Part shown: positions 1 to 5,128 of the stretch, one piece after another | How the letters are laid out: the number at the start of each line of letters is the position of its first letter | Numbering within the stretch: the first letter of the stretch is position 1 | Assembly: GCA_002455915.1 (NCBI GenBank) | Contig: DKLU01000382.1 | Span: 1-6,016, forward strand | Length of the DNA stretch: 6,016 nt | Reading direction: 5' to 3' | Origin: Chryseobacterium sp. UBA6632 | GTDB lineage: Bacteria > Bacteroidota > Bacteroidia > Flavobacteriales > Weeksellaceae | Notes under the pieces: model-generated | Told to the model about the DNA's origin: nothing | The model's input: only the letters and a program-made list of their open reading frames with translations | The model's database searches: none | Made by a program: the position numbers and the translations under genes

Positions 1-21
1 TATATTATAAAATGTTTCTAA

Positions 22-927
22 TTACCATTTTCCATATTTTAATTGATGTAAGGCTGGTGAAAAATTATAGACTTTAGCTTTTTCAAACCAATATCTAGCT
101 TTTACTTTATCCTTTTCCAATCCATTTATACCATTAAAATAGCTAATTCCTATATTGTACATAGCTGTTGCTGAACCTCTATTTGCAGCTTTATTATACA
201 ATTCCAAAGCTTTTTTAGAATTTTGATCTACACCAAAACCATTTGCGTAAAATACACCTAAATTGTTTAATGCTTCAGGATTAGATTCGCTGGCTTCACT
301 TAATAAAGCTAAAGCTTTATTATAATTGATTTCATTTTCGCCTCCTCGGGTATATATTATCGCTAAATTATTTTTAGCCAACGCATTACCTTTTTGGATC
401 TCCTGTTCGTACCAATTTAAAGCTAAATCAATATTTCTATATTGACTAGGATCGGTCTCTATCTCCCAACCCTTAATACTTCTATTTATTGCAAATAGTT
501 GATTATTTGTGTCTGATGGAAAGTTAACCTTAGACAAAATTGCTGTTGGTACATTCTTTGTTGAGAATCCACCTATATTACCCATTGCAGGAAATAAATT
601 AACTACACCCAAAGCACCAATCATTAAGGATAATAGACCATAGCCCAGTACTTTATTCTTCCTCTCAATAAGATAATTACCAATTTCAATATTCTTTGTT
701 TTTTCAGAAATAATTAAATAAAAACTTAGAATACTTAAGTTGAAGAAAGCTAATGCTATCCATCTAAAGTAATCAAATGCAATTATAGATAAACCAAGAG
801 GTGTTAAGCAGAAAATAAAAATATAGAAATATTTTGTACTACCAAATATTTTATTGAAAAAGCAAATGACAGGGTAAAGGTATAAAATTGAAAGAATAAT
901 GTGAATATATATTTTATTATTTACCAT
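22..927 (-). CDS. Membrane protein with C-terminal Sel1-like repeats, possibly 5'-truncated
   Basis: Read from the ATG at 927 this is a 301-residue protein. Residues about 6-73 hold two or three hydrophobic segments, and residues 95-115 form another. A linker follows, then Sel1/TPR-type helical repeats at about 183-216, 217-252 and 253-288, with half a repeat before them (LALNWYEQEIQKGN). Repeat signatures include NNLGVFYANGFGV and YNIGISYFNG, each followed by KAxxxxxKA. Sel1 repeats usually mediate protein-protein contacts; no catalytic motif is visible. The membrane part, with DYFRW near residues 52-56, recalls the C-terminal end of polysaccharide-polymerase-like multispanning proteins of Bacteroidota, so N-terminal helices may be missing. 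The frame stays open to an ATG at 1098, but that extension would run through a terminator hairpin and into yebC, so I prefer 927. Two 60-base lines I counted inside it have 13 and 15 G/C, against 18-28 in lines of the other genes. The function is unknown. Confidence 0.72.
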   Translation of the reverse strand: MVNNKIYIHIILSILYLYPVICFFNKIFGSTKYFYIFIFCLTPLGLSIIAFDYFRWIALAFFNLSILSFYLIISEKTKNIEIGNYLIERKNKVLGYGLLSLMIGALGVVNLFPAMGNIGGFSTKNVPTAILSKVNFPSDTNNQLFAINRSIKGWEIETDPSQYRNIDLALNWYEQEIQKGNALAKNNLAIIYTRGGENEINYNKALALLSEASESNPEALNNLGVFYANGFGVDQNSKKALELYNKAANRGSATAMYNIGISYFNGINGLEKDKVKARYWFEKAKVYNFSPALHQLKYGKW

Positions 928-1009
928 TGAATAATAGCTAACAATAATATTATCAAGGTTACTTAGTCGGGTGGTTCTAACGGCATAATAATTAAATTTT
1001 TCTAAATAT

Positions 1010-1044
1010 AAATACCTCCAGTTTTCTGGGGGTATTTTTTTTTT
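1010..1044 (+). terminator. Rho-independent terminator upstream of yebC
   Basis: The arm AATACCTCCAG (1011-1021) pairs with CTGGGGGTATT (1026-1036) around a TTTT loop. There are eleven pairs including one T-G wobble, plus an outer A-T pair at 1010/1037. Ten T residues (1035-1044) follow on the plus strand. On the minus strand no comparable T run follows, so it should stop rightward transcription. No rightward gene lies before it inside the window. It lies 41 bases before the yebC ATG and just before the proposed yebC -7 box. Confidence 0.8.
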
Positions 1045-1057
1045 GTGGACTTTTAAG

Positions 1058-1065
1058 TAATTTTG
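1058..1065 (+). promoter_or_regulatory. Probable -7 box of the yebC promoter
   Basis: TAATTTTG is an exact match to the Bacteroidota -7 consensus TAnnTTTG. It would place the transcription start near 1070-1073, giving a leader of about 15 A-rich bases (no Shine-Dalgarno) before the ATG at 1086. I see no good -33 TTG at 17-23 bases upstream; that place is taken by the distal arm and T run of the preceding terminator. Confidence 0.5.
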
Positions 1066-1085
1066 TTGAAAATTTAAAAATAAAA

Positions 1086-1826
1086 ATGGGAAGAGCATTT
1101 GAATATAGAAAAGCTTCTAAAATGGCCAGATGGGATAAGATGGCCAAAACATTCTCTAAAATAGGAAAGGATATTGCCTTAGCAGTAAAAGCCGGCGGAC
1201 CAGATCCTGAATCGAATCCTGCATTGAGAAGATGTATCCAGAATGCTAAAGGTGCAAACATGCCAAAAGATAATGTTGAAAGAGCGATCAAGAAAGCAAG
1301 TGGTGCAGATGCGGAAAACTATGAAGAGATCACTTATGAAGGATACGGACAAGGAGGTGTTGCTTTTTTTGTAGAATGTACTACGAATAATACAACAAGA
1401 ACTGTAGCGAACGTAAGAGCTGTTTTCAACAAGTTTGATGGTAACCTTGGTAAAAATGGTGAATTGGCATTTATCTTCGACAGAAAAGGAATTTTCACAA
1501 TCGATTTAGCACAAATTAAAATGGATTGGGATGATTTTGAAATGGAAATGATCGATGGTGGTGCTGAAGATGTAGAAAAAGATGACGAGGAAGTAATGAT
1601 CACTACTGCTTTTGAAGATTTCGGTTCTTTATCTCACAAATTAGATGAACTTAAAATTGAAGCTAAAAGCGCAGAACTTCAGAGAATTCCAAACAATACA
1701 AAAGAAGTTACACAAGATCAGTTTAAAGCAAATATGAAAATGCTTGATCGTTTTGAAGAGGATGATGATGTGCAGAACGTTTATCACAACATGGAAATTA
1801 CAGAAGAGCTTTTAAACTCTTTATAA
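1086..1826 (+). CDS. yebC: YebC/PmpR family regulatory protein (TACO1-like)
   Basis: The 246-residue protein has the usual family length. Residues 1-35 form the basic N-terminal helical region in its Bacteroidota form, which starts MGRAFEYRKA and not MAGHSKW. Residues 37-68 carry the hallmark block from GGPDPESNPALRR to NMPKDNVERAI. Then come YEGYGQGGVA (84-93), TTNNTTRTVANVR (99-111), GGAEDVE (158-164) and a C-terminal DDDVQNVYHN (226-235), so all three domains are present. Family members have long been annotated as DNA-binding transcription regulators. More recent work on bacterial YebC and mitochondrial TACO1 points to ribosome association and relief of stalling at proline-rich stretches, so a translation role is at least as likely. 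The start is supported by the family N-terminus and by an A-rich leader. The gene appears to be monocistronic: a terminator lies before it and a long inverted repeat after it. Confidence 0.96.
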   Translation: MGRAFEYRKASKMARWDKMAKTFSKIGKDIALAVKAGGPDPESNPALRRCIQNAKGANMPKDNVERAIKKASGADAENYEEITYEGYGQGGVAFFVECTTNNTTRTVANVRAVFNKFDGNLGKNGELAFIFDRKGIFTIDLAQIKMDWDDFEMEMIDGGAEDVEKDDEEVMITTAFEDFGSLSHKLDELKIEAKSAELQRIPNNTKEVTQDQFKANMKMLDRFEEDDDVQNVYHNMEITEELLNSL

Positions 1827-1860
1827 AATAGGTAGCTGTTTACAGTATTTACAATACTTC

Positions 1861-1933
1861 GCCACGAATTCACGAACTTTATCAAAGAAGATTTTTGTAA
1901 GAAACTTTGGTAATTCATTCGAGTATTCGTGGC
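1861..1933. repeat. Long imperfect inverted repeat after yebC (possible dispersed palindrome or terminator)
   Basis: The outer arms are 1861-1876 and 1918-1933, starting GCCACGAAT and ending ATTCGTGGC. They form 14 of 16 pairs, with T-T and A-A mismatches. After a 2x4 internal loop, TTATCAAAG (1879-1887) pairs with CTTTGGTAA (1905-1913) with one T-G wobble, leaving a 17-base loop. The 25 pairs exceed what a simple terminator needs, and the tail TATTTTATGTTTA is only moderately T-rich. The motif ATTCGTGGC next to a second TTCG half resembles short palindromic repeats that I recall from flavobacterial intergenic regions, but this is memory, not a search. A smaller dyad, AGTATT-TAC-AATACT, lies at 1844-1858. 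Either structure could end yebC transcription. Confidence 0.65.
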
Positions 1934-2004
1934 TATTTTATGTTTACAAATTATAATAGTAACAAAAATAACATTCCATTCATATACAGTTTATTTTCAA
2001 TTAG

Positions 2005-2012
2005 TTTCTTTG
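2005..2012 (+). promoter_or_regulatory. Candidate -7 box for the phosphoesterase/glycosyltransferase operon
   Basis: TTTCTTTG, followed by C, matches TAnnTTTG at five of six defined positions and resembles the common TAnnTTTGC form of this phylum. The start site would be near 2018-2020, giving a leader of about 85 bases that begins at the hairpin described next. No convincing -33 TTG is present, so this is tentative. An alternative one-mismatch box is CACATTTG at 2075-2082. Confidence 0.35.
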
Positions 2013-2019
2013 CATAAGA

Positions 2020-2084
2020 ATCAATTGTGAAATCGCCATCAGTGGTAAATTAAAATACTTACAGTAATGGCGATCACATTTGAT
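2020..2084 (+). promoter_or_regulatory. Inverted repeat in the leader of the phosphoesterase gene
   Basis: ATCGCCAT (2032-2039) pairs perfectly with ATGGCGAT (2067-2074). The stem goes on with TGTG/CACA (2026-2029 with 2075-2078) after a two-base AA bulge, and then, past a T-T mismatch, with ATCAA/TTGAT (2020-2024 with 2080-2084). That is 17 pairs closing a 27-base AT-rich loop. It ends 20 bases before the ATG at 2105. There is no T run, so it is not a terminator. It may be a structured 5' leader, an operator dyad or a small intergenic repeat. Confidence 0.6.
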
Positions 2085-2104
2085 CGTTTGATAAATATCT
2101 GCAA

Positions 2105-2932
2105 ATGAAAAGAAACGTTGAATTGGTTGTCATTTCGGATGTTCACTTGGGAACTTATGGATGTAAGGCTAAAGAATTATTACGATATCTCAATTCCATT
2201 CAGCCAAAAACCTTGGTGCTGAATGGTGATATTATCGATATCTGGCAATTTAAAAAGTCTTATTTCCCTAAACCTCATTTGAAAGTAATTAAAAAGATTC
2301 TTTCATTGGCGACCAAAAATACAGATGTTTACTATATTACCGGAAATCACGACGAAATGTTCCGAAAGTTTACCGACTTCGAATTGGGTAAGCTGAAAGT
2401 TTGTAATAAAATTTGCCTCGATCTTAATCAAAAGAAAACCTGGATTTTCCACGGAGATGTTTTCGATGCATCTGTTCAACATTCAAAATGGATTGCCAAG
2501 TTGGGTGGAAAAGGTTACGATTTATTAATTGTAATAAATAATGTTGTAAATTGGTTTTTAGAAAAAATGGGTAGAGAGAAATACTCTTTTTCAAAAAAAA
2601 TTAAAAACAACGTAAAAAAAGCGGTAAAGTATATCGGTGATTTTGAATTAACGGCTTCTGAACTGGCGATTGATAATCATTATGACTATGTGATTTGCGG
2701 GCATATCCATCAACCGCAGATTCGTGAGGTCGTCAATAAAAAAGGTTCTTGTATGTATATGAATTCCGGCGACTGGATTGAAAATCTTTCTGCTCTGGAA
2801 TATCATAATAATGAATGGAAAATTTTTTATTATGATGAGCATAAACATTTGCTGAAAGATGATGAAGCGGAAGAAATTCAGGATATCGACAACTCTGAGC
2901 TGCTGAAAATTGTAACCAACTTCACGAAATGA
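2105..2932 (+). CDS. LpxH-like calcineurin-type metallophosphoesterase (UDP-2,3-diacylglucosamine diphosphatase family)
   Basis: The 275-residue protein shows all the dinuclear-metal motifs of the fold in order: SDVHLG (11-16), GDIIDIW (41-47), GNHDE (80-84), HGD (116-118) and GHIHQP (199-204), then NSGDW (220-224). Between the last two histidine motifs lies a basic helical insert (about 125-185), in the place where LpxH carries its substrate lid. The family hydrolyses pyrophosphate or phosphate esters; LpxH proper converts UDP-2,3-diacylglucosamine to lipid X in lipid A synthesis at the inner membrane. Here the third motif is GNHDE, while classical LpxH has GNRDF, so this is more likely a paralogue than the cell's lipid A enzyme, and I give no lpxH symbol. 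No signal peptide is seen. The stop overlaps the next start as ATGA, so the two are translationally coupled and the substrate is probably shared with that glycosyltransferase. Confidence 0.88.
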   Translation: MKRNVELVVISDVHLGTYGCKAKELLRYLNSIQPKTLVLNGDIIDIWQFKKSYFPKPHLKVIKKILSLATKNTDVYYITGNHDEMFRKFTDFELGKLKVCNKICLDLNQKKTWIFHGDVFDASVQHSKWIAKLGGKGYDLLIVINNVVNWFLEKMGREKYSFSKKIKNNVKKAVKYIGDFELTASELAIDNHYDYVICGHIHQPQIREVVNKKGSCMYMNSGDWIENLSALEYHNNEWKIFYYDEHKHLLKDDEAEEIQDIDNSELLKIVTNFTK

Positions 2933-3900
2933 AAATCCTATACGCCTTTCAGGGAACAGGAAATGGTCATATTGCACGAGCGCAGGAGATTATTCCTATT
3001 CTTAAAAAACATGTTTCTGTTGATACCCTTATCAGCGGTCACCAGTCGCAGTTAAAAGCCACTTTTGACCTTGATTATCAATATAAAGGTATTTCGCTGC
3101 TTTACGATAAAACTGGTGGATTATCCTATTGGAAAACATTTACGGAGAATAAATTTCTTGAAGCCATCAAAAACATTAACAATTTAGATTTATCAAAATA
3201 CGATCTCATTATTAATGATTATGAACCATTGACGGGTTGGGCATGTAAAATGAGAAAGCTTCCGATGATTGAGCTGAGCCATCAGGCTTCGATGTTGTTT
3301 AAGGAAACACCAAAACCTGAAAAGAAAGATATTTTCGGAGAGATGATTTTGAAATATTATGTTCCGAGCGACCGAAAGATTGGTTTTCATTTTGAAAATT
3401 ATCATTCTCAGATTAAAAAGCCGGTGATCAGAAAAAAAATAAGAGATTTAAATCCTGATAAAAAAGGATATTATGTCGTTTATCTTCCGAGTTTTTCAGA
3501 TGAAAATATTATTAAAGTGTTAAAACAAATCCCTGTCGAATGGAAAGTGTTTTCAAAATACAGCAAGCTTCAGCATAAAGAAAGCAATGTTGAAATTTTT
3601 CCAATTGATGAAATTCAATATCTAAAATCTTTTGAAGATTGTGACGGAATTTTGTGCAATGCCGGTTTTGAAACACCCGCCGAAGCACTTTTTATGGATA
3701 AAAAATTGTTCGTGATTCCTATTCATAATCAATACGAGCAGGAATGTAACGCATGTGCTTTAGACAAAATGGGAATTCCGAATTCTAAAATTTTAGAACG
3801 AAAAGAAATTCAGGATTGGGTAGCTTCTGATCATCATCTTCAAGTAAACTACCCTGATGATATTGAAGAAATTTTAATAAACGAGGTATTAATTCTTTAG
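2929..3900 (+). CDS. GT-B fold glycosyltransferase, MJ1255/VC2487-like
   Basis: The 323-residue protein begins with the glycine loop QGTGNGHIARAQE (8-20), as in MurG and other GT28/GT1-like enzymes. It has a mid-domain DYEP (97-100) and a C-terminal donor-binding block: CNAGFETPAEAL (243-254) followed by PIHNQYEQECNA (264-275). This matches the usual layout of an N-terminal acceptor domain and a C-terminal nucleotide-sugar domain. No membrane helix or signal peptide is seen, so it probably acts at the cytoplasmic face. The overall pattern fits the family named after MJ1255 and VC2487, whose acceptor is not established to my knowledge. Its ATG lies within the upstream stop overlap (ATGA), so it is made together with the LpxH-like phosphoesterase. 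I infer that the pair processes a lipid-linked or UDP-linked envelope intermediate. The C-terminus is intact and overlaps the end of a convergent GNAT gene by 12 bp. Confidence 0.87.
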   Translation: MKILYAFQGTGNGHIARAQEIIPILKKHVSVDTLISGHQSQLKATFDLDYQYKGISLLYDKTGGLSYWKTFTENKFLEAIKNINNLDLSKYDLIINDYEPLTGWACKMRKLPMIELSHQASMLFKETPKPEKKDIFGEMILKYYVPSDRKIGFHFENYHSQIKKPVIRKKIRDLNPDKKGYYVVYLPSFSDENIIKVLKQIPVEWKVFSKYSKLQHKESNVEIFPIDEIQYLKSFEDCDGILCNAGFETPAEALFMDKKLFVIPIHNQYEQECNACALDKMGIPNSKILERKEIQDWVASDHHLQVNYPDDIEEILINEVLIL

Positions 3901-4179
3901 AAAAATATCATCAACATCATTCATTCTTGTCATAACGGCTCTTGCATAAGAACAGTGAGGATACACTTTCCATTTGTTTTCTCGTGCAAATTTTATGGCT
4001 TCTTCAACCAGATATTTACCCATTCCGCGACCTTCGAATTCGGGATGTACCAACACGAAGGAAATAATATATTTATTGTCATCAGGAAAAATTGTGTATG
4101 TCAATCTGCCAATTTCTTTGATTTCGTTATTTAAAGTAATGACTCCGCCGTTTCCTGATTTATTATTTTCGAATCTCAT
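3889..4179 (-). CDS. Small GNAT-family N-acetyltransferase (NATD1/Acetyltransf_CG type)
   Basis: The 96-residue protein has the compact GNAT core: strands around residues 12-30 and 36-45, the acetyl-CoA loop HPEFEGRGMGKYLVEEA (45-61, with the RGxG-type turn at 51-54), then WKVYPHCSYAR (70-80). The short length and the PHCSYAR element fit the NATD1-like group (Pfam family Acetyltransf_CG) better than full-length GNATs, which run about 150 residues. The acyl acceptor is unknown; members may act on proteins or small amines. The ATG at 4179 has a good promoter close upstream and an FNR-type palindrome beyond it. Its last 12 bases overlap the end of the convergent glycosyltransferase gene, leaving no room for a terminator between them. 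Confidence 0.88.
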   Translation of the reverse strand: MRFENNKSGNGGVITLNNEIKEIGRLTYTIFPDDNKYIISFVLVHPEFEGRGMGKYLVEEAIKFARENKWKVYPHCSYARAVMTRMNDVDDIFLKN

Positions 4180-4200
4180 AATTTAAGTTTTAATGATTAG

Positions 4201-4228
4201 TAAAAATACAAAAACCACACCGCAGCAA
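4201..4228 (-). promoter_or_regulatory. Probable promoter of the GNAT gene
   Basis: Read on the minus strand, TTG (4228-4226) is followed by 17 bases and then TATTTTTA (4208-4201). This fits the Flavobacterium pattern TTG-N17-23-TAnnTTTG with one mismatch in the last base of the -7 box. The start site would fall near 4194-4197, giving a leader of about 15-18 bases before the ATG at 4179. Confidence 0.6.
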
Positions 4229-4230
4229 TT

Positions 4231-4244
4231 TTGATGTACATCAA
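4231..4244. promoter_or_regulatory. FNR/CRP-family operator-like palindrome
   Basis: TTGATGTACATCAA is a perfect 14-base palindrome and an exact match to the FNR/ANR consensus TTGAT-N4-ATCAA. It abuts the -33 element of the GNAT promoter. Its centre is about 41-43 bases before the predicted start, which is the class II activator position. The regulator itself is not in the window. Confidence 0.55.
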
Positions 4245-4250
4245 GAAAGG

Positions 4251-4295
4251 GAATTGATGAATAGTGAAATAGTCAATTCATTTCATTCGTGAATT
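4251..4295. repeat. Overlapping short dyads between the GNAT and RDD genes
   Basis: GAATTGA (4251-4257) is the inverse of TCAATTC (4273-4279), separated by 15 bases. AATTCA (4275-4280) is in turn the inverse of TGAATT (4290-4295). The two dyads share bases, so they could form alternative structures. The stretch also lies downstream of the RDD gene on the minus strand, but no T run marks a terminator. No gene is visible in 4180-4348. Confidence 0.35.
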
Positions 4296-4348
4296 TTGGA
4301 AGCACTTAAACTCACCATTAACTTGCAAAGCAAAATTGACCATTCGCT

Positions 4349-5101
4349 TTAAATATCTTTCCCCGTGTAATAATTATAATCTTTAATCACCACCCCAATA
4401 AATTGCCTTTCCGTCATTTTTGTATGTTCTATGTCGAGCTTTAAAATACTTTTGATCTTGTTAGAAAGTTTGGTAATAATCTGTCGGTCATCAACGCGTA
4501 AAGCTTTTATATAATTGTCTTTGATAATCCTCATATCATTATCACTCAACGCAATAACTTGTGGAAAAGTTGGAATGTAATCGTCGTGAATATTTTCAAG
4601 AATCGTATGGGAAATATTAATATTGTTTTTTAAAGAAATAACTGCCGTTCCGGATGCGATGTCTCCCAAACGTTGGTTGTTTTTAGAAGCAATCATTGAA
4701 ATAAGTCCGATAATGCCGCTCATCATCAAAATATCAATTAATCGAAAGATCCAACGGATAAGATAATCCCCAAAACTCGCCTGATAACCGTCAATTTTTA
4801 CCACACGTATTTTCATGACTTTTTTTCCCGGCGTTTGGCCTTGCATCAGGCTTTCCAGAACTAAAGTATAAATATGAATAGGAAATGTGATCGCAATATA
4901 AATTGCCATTTGCGACCATTGATCAAGCCCGTTCATAATTAGTCCCAATCCGAGAAATTCAAAACAAATGTAAAGCGTAACGATGACATAAGCAATCTTG
5001 ATCGCCAGATCAATAAAAAATGCAAGTATCCTATCTCCCACACTGGCAATGTTGAAGTTAATATTTACATTTTGTGAGGTATTAATCGCAATTTGAGACA
5101 T
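4349..5101 (-). CDS. RDD family membrane protein
   Basis: The 250-residue protein starts MSQIAINTSQ at 5101. The frame stays open upstream to 5311, but those 70 residues are the antisense of the divergent SpoIIM gene and are rejected. The RDD domain spans about residues 17-158. It holds ASVGDRILAFFIDLAI (19-34, with R24 and D31), membrane segments near 27-55 and 64-84, the loop GQTPGKKVMKIRVV (88-101), RWIFRLID (116-123, with R120 and D123), a further membrane segment near 121-138, and NQRLGDIASGTAV (142-154). Residues 160-250 form a polar, charged tail, probably cytoplasmic. RDD proteins are poorly defined; some have been linked to ion transport. In Bacteroidota this type commonly sits beside SpoIIM, DUF4129, MoxR and DUF58 genes, which fits the neighbour here. 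No clear promoter is seen in the 27 bp to the divergent start. Confidence 0.9.
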   Translation of the reverse strand: MSQIAINTSQNVNINFNIASVGDRILAFFIDLAIKIAYVIVTLYICFEFLGLGLIMNGLDQWSQMAIYIAITFPIHIYTLVLESLMQGQTPGKKVMKIRVVKIDGYQASFGDYLIRWIFRLIDILMMSGIIGLISMIASKNNQRLGDIASGTAVISLKNNINISHTILENIHDDYIPTFPQVIALSDNDMRIIKDNYIKALRVDDRQIITKLSNKIKSILKLDIEHTKMTERQFIGVVIKDYNYYTGKDI

Positions 5102-5128
5102 AATTTTTATTATTTTAGCCTTACAATT

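Noticed and set aside
938..988. Relict C-terminal codons of a lost rightward gene before the orphan terminator
   Set aside because: Two frames give short plausible tails ending at 980 and 988, but each is only about 10-16 codons after an in-frame stop, too little to call a gene remnant.
928..1098. N-terminal extension of the Sel1 protein to an ATG at 1098
   Set aside because: It would translate the antisense of a strong terminator and overlap the yebC start by 13 bases; the added residues look like low-complexity noise.
992..1603. Minus-strand open frames opposite yebC (992-1291 and 1334-1603)
   Set aside because: Antisense shadows of the conserved YebC coding region with serine-rich or low-complexity content and no family resemblance.
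2105..2932. Calling the phosphoesterase lpxH outright
   Set aside because: The GNHDE motif and the pairing with a glycosyltransferase differ from classical LpxH; a separate LpxH may exist elsewhere in the genome.
2648..3405. Minus-strand open frames opposite the phosphoesterase and glycosyltransferase genes (2648-2977, 3193-3405)
   Set aside because: The opposite strand encodes clear conserved motifs; these frames have none.
3974..4186. Plus-strand open frame opposite the acetyltransferase gene
   Set aside because: Antisense of the conserved GNAT core, with no recognisable domain.
4322..4336. Small hairpin TTGC-AAA-GCAA downstream of the RDD gene as its terminator
   Set aside because: The stem is only four or five pairs and no T run follows on the minus strand.
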